From: an uncultured Ruminococcus sp.
GTDB taxonomy: Bacteria > Bacillota > Clostridia > Oscillospirales > Ruminococcaceae
Reading direction: 5' to 3'
NCBI GenBank assembly: GCA_937898375.1
Contig: CALEJX010000248.1
Span: 1 to 13,479 of the forward strand
Length of the DNA: 13,479 nt
In this document: positions 6,967 to 13,479 of the stretch, piece by piece
Layout of the letters: each line of letters begins with the position of its first letter
Position numbering within the stretch: position 1 is the stretch's first letter
Made by a program: the position numbers and the translations under genes
The notes under the pieces: model-generated
The model's input: the letters and a program-made list of their open reading frames with translations, nothing else
Database searches by the model: none
Told to the model about the DNA's origin: nothing

Positions 6967-7413
6967 ATGGATATAAATTTAAGCAAGGCGCAATACAGTG
7001 AGATGTACAAGGAGGCTTCACACGGGACGAAGTGGTGGGTGACGATACCGAAGGCGTTTTTATTTGGCGGACTTATATGTGCAATAGGGCAATCCCTTAT
7101 GAATATGTATTTATACTTTGGGTTATCAAAGGACAATGCTTCCATGGCAGTATCCATAACGCTTGTATTTTTATCTGCACTTTTCACAGGTTTAGGCTGG
7201 TATGACCGCATTGCGAAGCACGCCGGTGCAGGTACGCTTGTGCCAATAACGGGTTTTGCGAACTCTGTGGCTGCGCCTGCGTTGGAATTTAAGACGGAGG
7301 GGTATATTCTTGGGCTTGGGGCGAAGATATTCATTATAAGTGGACCTGTTATTCTTTACGGCACTTTGGCTAGTGTGTTGTATGGGCTTATCTATTATTT
7401 GTTTTTGAGGTAG
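6967..7413 (+). CDS. spoVAC: Stage V sporulation protein AC (SpoVAC)
   Basis: A 148-residue, highly hydrophobic membrane protein matching SpoVAC in length (about 150) and in its diagnostic region: GLGWYDRIAKHAGAG (about 76-90), VPITGFANS (92-100), ALEFKTEGYILGLGAK (105-120) and a final GPVILYG span. SpoVAC belongs to the SpoVA complex that moves calcium-dipicolinate into the forespore and releases it at germination; in Bacillus it behaves as a mechanosensitive channel. The start is the ATG at 6967, with AAGGAG (6953-6958) eight bases before it; an in-frame TTG at 6946 lies upstream of that site and is rejected. In most spore formers spoVAD and spoVAE follow directly. Here none do: the stop is followed by a palindromic repeat block, so the gene is an orphan at this locus. 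Confidence 0.93.
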   Translation: MDINLSKAQYSEMYKEASHGTKWWVTIPKAFLFGGLICAIGQSLMNMYLYFGLSKDNASMAVSITLVFLSALFTGLGWYDRIAKHAGAGTLVPITGFANSVAAPALEFKTEGYILGLGAKIFIISGPVILYGTLASVLYGLIYYLFLR

Positions 7414-7439
7414 GTTACTTGCAATTCATGATAACCCCA

Positions 7440-7551
7440 CAAACAATGGTAGGGGCAAACACTGTTCGCCCGTTTTTGTTTGCCTACATGGTTTGTCTAA
7501 ATTCAAACCTCGTTGCCCTCCGAACGGGCTGTCGAGGGCGCCAGCCCCTAC
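7440..7551. repeat. Dispersed palindromic repeat element, copy 1 (gtaggggc...gcccctac)
   Basis: The unit is bounded by GTAGGGGC (7449-7456) and its exact inverse GCCCCTAC (7544-7551). Inside, GGGC-AAAC / GTT-GCCC forms a small hairpin (7453-7471, one mismatch). A larger imperfect inverted repeat pairs AAACAATGGTAGGGGCAAAC (7441-7460) with GTTTGCCTACATGGTTT (about 7479-7495). A related copy begins at 13301. No ORF in it looks like a protein, and no transposase is present, so it is either non-autonomous or a structural repeat. Confidence 0.75.
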
Positions 7552-7630
7552 ATTTTGATACCATGGTTTGGTGCCGTGCCGCAAAATCGCTGTCGCTCTT
7601 TGCGGGGTGGGTTTGTACAAGGATATAGTA

Positions 7631-7674
7631 AAAGCGGTGCAGAGTTTGTCCTCCGACACCGCTTTGTTTTGTTC
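7631..7674 (+). terminator. Likely terminator hairpin between spoVAC and the convergent gene
   Basis: AAAGCGGTG (7631-7639) pairs perfectly with CACCGCTTT (7657-7665) around a 17-base loop and is followed by the T-rich GTTTTGTTC. It lies 217 bases after the spoVAC stop, inside the repeat block, so it may belong to the repeat rather than to the gene. Confidence 0.5.
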
Positions 7675-7730
7675 TTTAGTTTGTGTTTCTTCTTTTGCTT
7701 TTCTGCACCGCTTGGTAGGCTTGCGCCGAA

Positions 7731-7873
7731 TGAGGCTCTGCCTCAAGCTCCGCTTAGGGTTTTGCCCATTTCTTGTGAGCGAAGTCGAACAAGAAATTTA
7801 CTCACAAGGGACTCTGTCCCTTGACCCTGCAATGGGTTTCACCCCTTGACCCTGACCAGGGGCGTGCCCCTGG
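7731..7873. repeat. String of short perfect palindromes with a 25-base period
   Basis: Successive hairpins are TGAGGC-TCT-GCCTCA (7731-7745), ATTTCTTGT / ACAAGAAAT (7768-7776 / 7789-7797), CAAGGGAC-TCT-GTCCCTTG (7805-7823), GGGT-TTC-ACCC (7834-7844) and CCAGGGGC-GT-GCCCCTGG (7856-7873). The word CCCTTGACCCTG recurs at 7818 and 7843, with a related CCCTGGACC at 7868, an exact 25-base spacing. Open frames across it show no protein-like features. Together with 7440-7551 it fills the stretch 7414-7913. Confidence 0.8.
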
Positions 7874-7913
7874 ACCTTTTGCTCGCTTCGCTCGGGGGTG
7901 CTTTTACTTTGCT

Positions 7914-8447
7914 TTATACGAGAGTATCCTTATATTTCTTACCCTCTACCACCAATATTGGATATCCGTCCAGATATGGTTTCACGGCTTCCGGATTTTC
8001 GTCTGCATACTCAAATATCTGATCTGCCAATTCGTTAGCCGTTTTCGTCAGCACCTTTATGGATTTCTCGTTCATAGTAGGACAGACTGGTGACAATGTT
8101 ATAACTTTTGTTTCGTTAAGTGCCATTACTCTTAAAGGCCATATCCTGCAATCAAATGGTTTATCGTCCCCCAATACACAGCCTTTTTCGTTATCAAGCA
8201 TTGGGCAATAGTAGAGGTCTGCGTCCTGCTCTTTATCCATTTTGAATAGAAAATGGTTCTCTTTTTTTATAAACTCCTGCTTAGGGGCATATTCCTGCAA
8301 TATCTTGCTTGCAAGAGCTGGTGATATATATGGCGTTTCCCATATATCATAGCTGTCAAAACAGCAGCATATCCTGCACTTTGCACACTCTTCTTTTGAT
8401 AAGATCTTTGAAAGCATTTTCTTTTCATGCCCGCTGTTTGCAGGCAT
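7914..8447 (-). CDS. CxxCxxCC-motif protein (YkgJ/UPF0153-type putative Zn/Fe-S cluster protein)
   Basis: A 177-residue soluble protein. The N-terminus holds Cys21-x2-Cys24-x2-Cys27-Cys28 (plus an extra Cys29), and further cysteines follow in CPMLDNEKGC (Cys82, Cys90), DCRIWP (Cys100) and SPVCP (Cys122). This eight-cysteine arrangement and the DCRIWP block are the mark of the YkgJ family, proposed to bind zinc or an iron-sulfur cluster; the biological role is unknown. The start at 8447 follows a G-rich AAAGGGGGAA Shine-Dalgarno with unusually tight spacing. Met11 is a possible alternative start but has no ribosome site. It has its own promoter (8515-8543) and converges on spoVAC across the repeat block. 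C-terminal residues about 130-177 show no recognised feature. Confidence 0.85.
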   Translation of the reverse strand: MPANSGHEKKMLSKILSKEECAKCRICCCFDSYDIWETPYISPALASKILQEYAPKQEFIKKENHFLFKMDKEQDADLYYCPMLDNEKGCVLGDDKPFDCRIWPLRVMALNETKVITLSPVCPTMNEKSIKVLTKTANELADQIFEYADENPEAVKPYLDGYPILVVEGKKYKDTLV

Positions 8448-8514
8448 TTCCCCCTTTCACATCTTTGATATCATTGCTTTTTACCGCATTTTTAGCGATT
8501 GTATGTTTTTACTA

Positions 8515-8543
8515 ATTATAACACATTTCTTTGATAAAATCAA
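8515..8543 (-). promoter_or_regulatory. Strong sigma-A promoter of the CxxCxxCC gene
   Basis: On the minus strand, TTGATT (-35; 8538-8543), a 17-base spacer and TATAAT (-10; 8515-8520) with the extended TGT element just before it. It separates this gene from the upstream MATE gene as an independent transcript. Confidence 0.8.
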
Positions 8544-8584
8544 TAGTGGCTTACTTTTTTTCTACATAGAAAGCTATCTGTTTT

Positions 8585-8609
8585 ATGTAAATTAATATAT
8601 TATTTACAT
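8585..8609. repeat. AT-rich inverted repeat overlapping the MATE stop codon
   Basis: ATGTAAAT (8585-8592) and ATTTACAT (8602-8609) are perfect inverse copies nine bases apart; the MATE stop (TAA on the minus strand, 8604-8606) lies in the right arm. No T-run follows on the minus strand, so it is at best a weak transcript end. Confidence 0.4.
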
Positions 8610-9956
8610 TTGCTCTGCGGTGTCGGCAATATTCCCTCGGCGGAAAGTTTTATTTGCGGCAAAGCCTATGCCGAGCATTACTGCCATGCCTGCCCACACA
8701 AGCGGCTCGCTTATCATGATGCCGAAATATCCCATGCGTGGGGCGAGTATCATTGCCACTGCGAACTTGCCCAAAAGTTCTATTATGCTTGAAGCTATTG
8801 GTGTTATCTTATCCCCTACGCCCTGAAGTGCGTTTCTGAAAACTATTACTATGCCGAGGATAAAATAGAAGGCTGTGTTTATTTTCATATATTTTTCCAC
8901 TGTTCCAACTATTTCAGGGTCGCTGATACCTGTGATAAGGTGTGCGAAAAATGGTGTGAAAAGCCATGTTGCGGCTATTACGATAACCGACCAGCCCCAT
9001 GTTATAAGGGTAGCCTTTTTCACTCCCACTTTTACCCTGTCTATCCTGCCTGCGCCATAGTTTTGGCTTGAAAAGGTTGCGGAAGCTGCGCCGAAAACTG
9101 ATATTGGGAGCATGAAAATTTCGGATATTTTTCTGGCGGTGGTGTGTGCAACTATTATGTCAGTGCCGAAGATGTTTATTGCACCCTGCATTATAACAGT
9201 ACCTATGCCCACAAGTGATATCATAAGTCCCATTGAAACACCTGTTGCATACATATCTCCTGCGAGCTTGAAGTTAAAGCGGAAGTCGCTTTTTGCAGGG
9301 ATAAGAAATCTGTGCTTTTTGATAATGTATATAATGCAAAGCACAACTGAGATACCCTGTGCGATAAGCGTTGCATATGCCGCACCCTCAACGCCCATTT
9401 TAAAGCCGAGGATAAAAAGCAGGTCAAGCCCGATATTTGCGATAGTAGATATTATAAGGAAGATAAGGGGCGAAACTGTGTCCCCAACTGCACGGAGGAT
9501 ACCTGCGCAGATGTTGTAAAACATTGATATTATCATTCCTGCGAGGATTATTACTATGTAGGCTTTTGCCTGCTTGAAGATGTTGTCAGGCGTGTTAAGC
9601 GCTCTGAGCAAAGGGTCGATAAAGGCAAGGCTAAGGGCGGCGAGGGTTATCGCCGTTGCAACGCCGAGAGTGAGGGCGTGGGCAACGGACTTTTTCAGGC
9701 GGTCAAACTCCTTTGCGCCGAAAAAGCGTGCCGTCACAAGGGCGAAGCCGTTTGTAAGGCCGTTCAAAAAGCCTATTATGACGGTGTTCACTGATGATGT
9801 CGCACCAAGGGCGGCTATAGCGTTTTTGCCGAGGGTCTGTCCAACGATACGGGTGTCGGCAAGATTATAAAAAAGCTGAAAAACGTTGCCCAGCAGAAGC
9901 GGCAGGGCGAACATCAAAATAAGCTTTGTGATATTTCCTTTCGTAAGGTCTTTCAT
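8604..9956 (-). CDS. MATE-family multidrug/metabolite efflux transporter
   Basis: A 450-residue membrane transporter with about 12 spans, the normal length for the family. It has the expected internal twofold symmetry: LRAVGDT at 154-160 in the first half answers LQGVGDK at 377-383 in the second, and an early DTRIVG (34-39) marks helix 1. MATE proteins expel cationic drugs, toxins or metabolites using sodium or proton gradients; the substrate cannot be read from sequence. AGGAG (9965-9969) sits eight bases before the ATG. A promoter is at 9999-10027. No regulator gene is next to it. The closest neighbour downstream, the CxxCxxCC gene, is 156 bases away with its own promoter, so functional linkage is not implied. 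Confidence 0.95.
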   Translation of the reverse strand: MKDLTKGNITKLILMFALPLLLGNVFQLFYNLADTRIVGQTLGKNAIAALGATSSVNTVIIGFLNGLTNGFALVTARFFGAKEFDRLKKSVAHALTLGVATAITLAALSLAFIDPLLRALNTPDNIFKQAKAYIVIILAGMIISMFYNICAGILRAVGDTVSPLIFLIISTIANIGLDLLFILGFKMGVEGAAYATLIAQGISVVLCIIYIIKKHRFLIPAKSDFRFNFKLAGDMYATGVSMGLMISLVGIGTVIMQGAINIFGTDIIVAHTTARKISEIFMLPISVFGAASATFSSQNYGAGRIDRVKVGVKKATLITWGWSVIVIAATWLFTPFFAHLITGISDPEIVGTVEKYMKINTAFYFILGIVIVFRNALQGVGDKITPIASSIIELLGKFAVAMILAPRMGYFGIMISEPLVWAGMAVMLGIGFAANKTFRRGNIADTAEQM

Positions 9957-9998
9957 AAAATTTTCTCCTGTTTATGTCTGATATTTATTCTTAAAACC

Positions 9999-10027
9999 AT
10001 ATTATTTTAGCACAAACAGAATTTCAA
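9999..10027 (-). promoter_or_regulatory. Candidate promoter of the MATE gene
   Basis: On the minus strand TTGAAA (10022-10027), 17 bases, TAATAT (9999-10004). A second perfect TATAAT stands further upstream at 10061-10066 but has no fitting -35. The rest of 10028-10113 shows nothing definite. Confidence 0.5.
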
Positions 10028-10113
10028 TTGGTTATATTACTGTGAACATTTATTGTACATATTATACAATCTGCGGTGCTGTTATTTGTACGCAATAACG
10101 AAAACGTTTTAGC

Positions 10114-10148
10114 AAAAAAACGCCCTACAGAAATTTATCCGTCGGGCG
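10114..10148 (-). terminator. Intrinsic terminator of the sigma/beta-propeller operon
   Basis: On the minus strand CGCCC (10144-10148) pairs with GGGCG (10121-10125), extended inward by a mismatched GAC/GTA step, and is followed directly by seven T (10114-10120). It lies about 24 bases after the beta-propeller stop. Confidence 0.88.
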
Positions 10149-10171
10149 CTAAAGGGGAAATTGGTTTGATT

Positions 10172-12628
10172 CTATTTAACTATGTCTACACTGTCTACAG
10201 GTTTTGAGAGGTCGTCATAGCTGTATGAGCGTATCTGTTTGTCAAAAAAGACGTAAATATACCCGTCCTGAACGAATGCACTGCGGTAGCAGTCTTTTTG
10301 CTCATGGTCGTTGACTATAGCCGTGACCTCGTCTTCGCTAGCCTGATCGTAATAATCGTCATAATAATCCGTATATTCGTCAAGCTTTATAGTTCCATAC
10401 TCGCTGAAAGTTTTTGTTTCTATGTCATATTTCATTACCAGCAGTTTTTCGATAGTTTTATCGTAATAGGTATATTCCAAATTTTCGCCGTCATCGGTCT
10501 TGCCTACTGTGGTGATGTCATAGAATGGTATGGCTATATATCCGTTTTCGTTGTCTGTTATTATGGAGTTTGAGAAAATAGGACTTGCGGATCTTTGGGT
10601 CAAGTTTTTTCCGTCAATTGTTGTTCCCATTTCTTTCTCGTGATATTTGTATTCCTGTATAGTCTTAAAGAAATTGAATTTCTTTACTATCTCTGTGTCA
10701 TAGACCTGTGTCTGATCCACTGTGCCGTTAGCATTTGGTATGCCCTCGCCGCTTGAGCCGTACAAAATGGTTTCCTGTTTTTCTGTCTTGCTCTTGTCTA
10801 GTATCCTTACGCTGAAAGAGCCAAATGACGTGCTGTCAGTGCGCACTGCAATGTCATCGTTATAGTTCGTCAGACCATATTGGAAAATGTTGTTTGCCGT
10901 TGACACTGCCATCATTTTATCATCAGCGGTCACCTGAGTTATCTTGTTAGGGTTTGAGAAATCATATACCTCATCAAGCTGGATATTGTTCGCTTGCTGA
11001 TAAGTGTCATCATTGCTGTATGCGGTGGAATACTCTCTGTAAACATACAGCATGGAATGATAGAACGTGTTATATCTTGTGCTCTCGAAATCGATATCCT
11101 CGTATGTGAGTGTCTTTCTCACAGGGTCGCCAAGGTCATCATCAAAGAGCCACAGCATACAGATATTAACGCCGCTATAATAGATATTATGTGTGCTGAT
11201 ATCGTAAATGCTTCCTGAGCCGTTTGAAAACAGCGACAATTTGCCGTTATACTCGTCGCCTGATATGGCATGGCTTATATTCATGGCATCTGCTCCTGTG
11301 ATAGTCTGCGTTTTGTTAAGCTCCATGCCGCCGTCGCTGTAGTTTATTCTTGTTATGAGCACTCTTGTTGGGGCGTCCTCCGTCTCGTCTATACAAAAGC
11401 CTCTTAAAATATAAATGTTGTCTGTTCCCATCAAAATGTCGCTCTCACCGCAGGCGATAAGCTTTGAAGCCATGTATGAGCCTTGATCTTCACCGTCAAA
11501 GGACGAAAGCAGGATCATAGACGGTGCATCATCTCTGGCTGTGATATACATTTCATCTTCTTCAAACAGCTGTTTTTCGCCGTTGATATATCGCACTGGT
11601 GCGATATCCTCGGGTTTTTGGTCGTCTAAGAGCAGTGAAGCTGCTCGGGTGTAGCGTGACACGATGAAAAATTTTCCGTCAACTTTTCTTATGCCCTCCA
11701 GCACGCCCGGCTGTTCAAACTCGCTTATGAGCTTGATATTCTCAGGGTCGCTCACATCAAATACGCACATTCCGCAGTATTCGATATCGAGGTTTTTCTT
11801 TCCAGATTTCACGGGTAAGATAAAGTCGAAGAAAGTATAAAGCTCGTTGTTATCCAAATACATTGCAACAACGCTTGGAGCAAATTTACAGCCATATTGT
11901 TCGTATTCCTTAATGTCAACAAGACCTTTTTTAAGGAAAGCGTCGGCAAAGATATCCTGTTCTGACTTTGTGATATTTCCGTTTTGGGTAATATAAACGT
12001 CGATACCGCCGTTGTCAGTTAGGAAGTGGGCGTTTCCGTATGTTACGCTTGTTTCCAGCTCATCTATGCTTGTTGTGGGGGTGATATCCACGCCTGAGCG
12101 TGTAAGCTGTATACCAGCTGGGTTAGGGGTGAGCTGATGATCTCTGAGAGCCTGCTTATACAAAGCCACATAGTCATCTTCATCATCATAATTCAAAGTG
12201 TCAACATTTTTGAACATATAGCCGTTGTCGACTATAAAATCCTCCATATTTTTGCTGTTGGTCTTTATATAGTTGTAAAGACCCTTGTAGGTCGTTCCAC
12301 GGAGACCGTCAAGACCTGAAGCGTCAGCGGACTGTGAAGTAGCGGAATTGGGGTATTTTTTGACGAACTGGGTATTGCTGAACCTAAGCACAGCAAATCC
12401 GCCTACCACAAGGACGAAAGCCGCCACCACAGCCAGACATCTCAGGGCGTTGCTTCTGCCGCCGTTTATTTTTATCTCTGTGTTGTTTTGTGTTGTCTCT
12501 ATAACAGGTCTAAAGCCTGCCACGTCCAGCATATCTTTTATTTCTTGGGGCATGAGTTTATCAGGGATCTTGTTTGTCTGTTCCATTTGTCTGATAAGTT
12601 TTCTGCGTTTTCTTAAATTTCTCATCAT
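10172..12628 (-). CDS. Membrane-anchored beta-propeller-domain protein, candidate anti-sigma/sensor
   Basis: An 818-residue protein. Residues 1-60 are basic, then polar, and would lie in the cytoplasm; they include IPDKLMPQEIKDML, a motif style I recall at the N-termini of membrane proteins paired with ECF sigma factors in Ruminococcaceae. One membrane span follows (about 61-83) and some 735 residues lie outside. The outer part looks like the secreted bacterial beta-propeller family (Pfam Beta_propel): repeated FDVSDPENIKLISEF-like blades, KFFIVSRY, then NGYIAIPFYD near the C-terminus, with several Asp/Tyr-rich stretches. It overlaps the sigma gene by ATGA (12625-12628), and GGAGG (12633-12637) lies in the end of that gene; a second in-frame ATG at 12625 is equally possible. 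Anti-sigma function is inferred from gene order and topology only. Confidence 0.85.
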   Translation of the reverse strand: MMRNLRKRRKLIRQMEQTNKIPDKLMPQEIKDMLDVAGFRPVIETTQNNTEIKINGGRSNALRCLAVVAAFVLVVGGFAVLRFSNTQFVKKYPNSATSQSADASGLDGLRGTTYKGLYNYIKTNSKNMEDFIVDNGYMFKNVDTLNYDDEDDYVALYKQALRDHQLTPNPAGIQLTRSGVDITPTTSIDELETSVTYGNAHFLTDNGGIDVYITQNGNITKSEQDIFADAFLKKGLVDIKEYEQYGCKFAPSVVAMYLDNNELYTFFDFILPVKSGKKNLDIEYCGMCVFDVSDPENIKLISEFEQPGVLEGIRKVDGKFFIVSRYTRAASLLLDDQKPEDIAPVRYINGEKQLFEEDEMYITARDDAPSMILLSSFDGEDQGSYMASKLIACGESDILMGTDNIYILRGFCIDETEDAPTRVLITRINYSDGGMELNKTQTITGADAMNISHAISGDEYNGKLSLFSNGSGSIYDISTHNIYYSGVNICMLWLFDDDLGDPVRKTLTYEDIDFESTRYNTFYHSMLYVYREYSTAYSNDDTYQQANNIQLDEVYDFSNPNKITQVTADDKMMAVSTANNIFQYGLTNYNDDIAVRTDSTSFGSFSVRILDKSKTEKQETILYGSSGEGIPNANGTVDQTQVYDTEIVKKFNFFKTIQEYKYHEKEMGTTIDGKNLTQRSASPIFSNSIITDNENGYIAIPFYDITTVGKTDDGENLEYTYYDKTIEKLLVMKYDIETKTFSEYGTIKLDEYTDYYDDYYDQASEDEVTAIVNDHEQKDCYRSAFVQDGYIYVFFDKQIRSYSYDDLSKPVDSVDIVK

Positions 12629-13158
12629 GTCACCTCCTTTCCAAACAGCTTACTGCGAATTTTGGCTTTACCTCTGGATATATGGGAACGGACTGTCGTA
12701 TCTTTGATACCTGTTATCTCCACTATCTCCCTGCCTTTATAGCCTGCAATGCAGTGAAGTGAGATACAAAGTCTTTCCGCTTCACTGAGATTAGCAAACT
12801 CTTCTAAGATCTCGCACCGCTCGAATCCGCTTTCGCTCTTGATCACTGCGTCGCTTTCATTAATATAATCGAGGTTAGAGCGTCTTTGGGCGTATTCCTT
12901 TTGTTTTTGTTTGATCTTGGCGACCAGAATCTTGAACATCCAGCTATCGAAAGCTTCGCTTTTTCGCAGAGAGGAGATGCTCATAAAGCCGTCCAGCACA
13001 GCGTCCTGCACTGCATCGGCGGCGTCCTCGGCGTTTTGCAGGTTAGCGAGGGCGTAGTAATAAAGCTCCTTATATATTTCTCCATAGAGCTTAGAAAAGG
13101 CGTCCGTATCGCCGTTCACTGCAAGTTCTGCAAGCTTTTTTCTTTCCTTTTTGTCCAA
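12625..13158 (-). CDS. ECF-type sigma-70 family RNA polymerase sigma factor
   Basis: A 177-residue sigma factor with only regions 2 and 4, the hallmark of the extracytoplasmic-function group. Region 2 spans about 19-88 (DAFSKLYGEIYKELYYYA, then NAEDAADAVQDAVL, with DSWMFKI). Region 4 spans about 123-172, with the helix-turn-helix GREIVEITGIKDTTVRSHIS. It should direct RNA polymerase to a small set of promoters. The start is TTG at 13158, preceded by a GGGGGG Shine-Dalgarno tract (13165-13170); no in-frame ATG exists before the region-2 core, so a weak start codon may keep its level low. It is translationally coupled to the beta-propeller protein, the likely controller. The linker between the domains (about 89-122) is charged and rather long. 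Confidence 0.93.
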   Translation of the reverse strand: MDKKERKKLAELAVNGDTDAFSKLYGEIYKELYYYALANLQNAEDAADAVQDAVLDGFMSISSLRKSEAFDSWMFKILVAKIKQKQKEYAQRRSNLDYINESDAVIKSESGFERCEILEEFANLSEAERLCISLHCIAGYKGREIVEITGIKDTTVRSHISRGKAKIRSKLFGKEVT

Positions 13159-13300
13159 TCTGATCCCCCCTATCGTCCGTCATAATATAAGTGTATATTT
13201 TTCGCTGAAATGTTGCAGCGGTCAAAAAATTTTTTTATGAAAATATAAAAAAATCGGGGGCGAGGTCATCGTCCCTGATGATATTTGTTTATCAAACTGT
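13159..13300. other. Upstream region of the sigma operon, no gene
   Basis: On the minus strand this AT-rich stretch carries TTGACC followed by the small inverted repeat CGCTG-caacattt-CAGCG (13203-13220). Its core, TGCAACATTT, resembles ECF-type -35 elements (AAC-containing). TATTAT further down (13182-13187) could be a -10. No combination has ideal spacing, so the promoter, possibly autoregulated, is not fixed. Nothing else is seen. Confidence 0.35.
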
Positions 13301-13479
13301 GTAGGGGCGGCCTCTGGTCGCCCGTCTTGGTCGCAATCTCACTTGCGTTATTCATACATGGTTTATGTTATCGCAAACCATGTAGGGGAGCGGCGCAATT
13401 TCTGCTTTGCAGAAATACGACGTCCCGTGCTTGTTTGCCTGACGAATTATACGTTATTCGCACACGGCACATCTACACA
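13301..13479. repeat. Dispersed palindromic repeat element, copy 2, running off the window
   Basis: GTAGGGGC (13301-13308) starts a unit with the hairpin GGGCGGCC-TCT-GGTCGCCC (13304-13323, one bulge). A second GTAGGGG begins at 13382. Between them lies the perfect inverted repeat ACATGGTTT / AAACCATGT (13356-13364 / 13375-13383), and after it ATTTCTGC-TTT-GCAGAAAT (13398-13416). The words GTAGGGGC, TCGCCCGT and ACATGGTTT are shared with the copy at 7440-7551. No protein-like frame is seen. Confidence 0.75.

Noticed and set aside
7805..7873. Possible CRISPR-like array because of the 25-base period
   Set aside because: The repeated units have no constant repeat with unique spacers, only three partial copies, and no cas gene is nearby.
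7419..8093. Several overlapping plus-strand open frames of 69-103 codons across the repeat block
   Set aside because: They read through short palindromes, have cysteine/arginine-rich random composition, no ribosome sites and no domain-like pattern; they are products of repeat DNA and of the strand opposite the CxxCxxCC gene.
8559..8572. TTTCTA-CA-TAGAAA palindrome as terminator of the MATE gene
   Set aside because: On the minus strand the stem is followed by A-rich, not T-rich, sequence, so it cannot be an ordinary intrinsic terminator.
9112..9519. Plus-strand 135-codon frame opposite the MATE gene
   Set aside because: Antisense shadow of membrane-protein codons, with no ribosome site and no recognisable feature.
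13181..13183. Upstream ATG as start of the sigma factor
   Set aside because: It is out of frame with the sigma coding sequence by one base; the TTG at 13158 with its G-rich ribosome site is the only supported start.

Overview
The window looks like chromosome of a Gram-positive, low-to-mid GC anaerobe of the Clostridia, most likely a Ruminococcus-type member of the Oscillospirales. The evidence is a groESL operon of firmicute type, a WalK/PhoR-like kinase operon with a single-span membrane HtrA, a SpoVAC sporulation protein, a lipoprotein with a Thr/Ser/Ala-rich tether, an ECF sigma factor paired with a membrane-anchored beta-propeller protein, and dispersed 'gtaggggc...cgcccg' repeats. No taxon can be proven from the sequence alone.

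Layout, left to right. The 3' end of groES and complete groEL (+) end at a strong hairpin (1812-1846). A 300-base AT-rich regulatory region with two dyads and an extended -10 promoter precedes a tight three-gene operon (+): OmpR-family response regulator, sensor histidine kinase (8-base overlap) and HtrA-type serine protease (Shine-Dalgarno overlapping the kinase stop). This operon probably senses the cell surface and controls envelope protein quality. It converges on a minus-strand lipoprotein gene with strong expression signals; each gene has its own terminator.

A solitary spoVAC (+) follows, without the spoVAD/spoVAE genes that normally follow it. Its 3' flank is about 480 bases of non-coding palindromic repeats, which also abut the end of a convergent CxxCxxCC-family gene (-). 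A MATE transporter (-) lies upstream of that gene, and each of the two has its own promoter.

The right third is a two-gene minus-strand operon: an ECF sigma factor with a TTG start and, overlapping it by ATGA, an 818-residue protein with a short cytoplasmic segment, one membrane span and a large extracellular beta-propeller. By arrangement it is a candidate anti-sigma/sensor pair. The last 180 bases carry a second copy of the dispersed repeat family.

The best candidates for something new are the sigma/propeller pair, the orphan spoVAC beside the palindrome string, and the paired dyads of the two-component promoter. No CRISPR array, transposase, tRNA or rRNA was seen.
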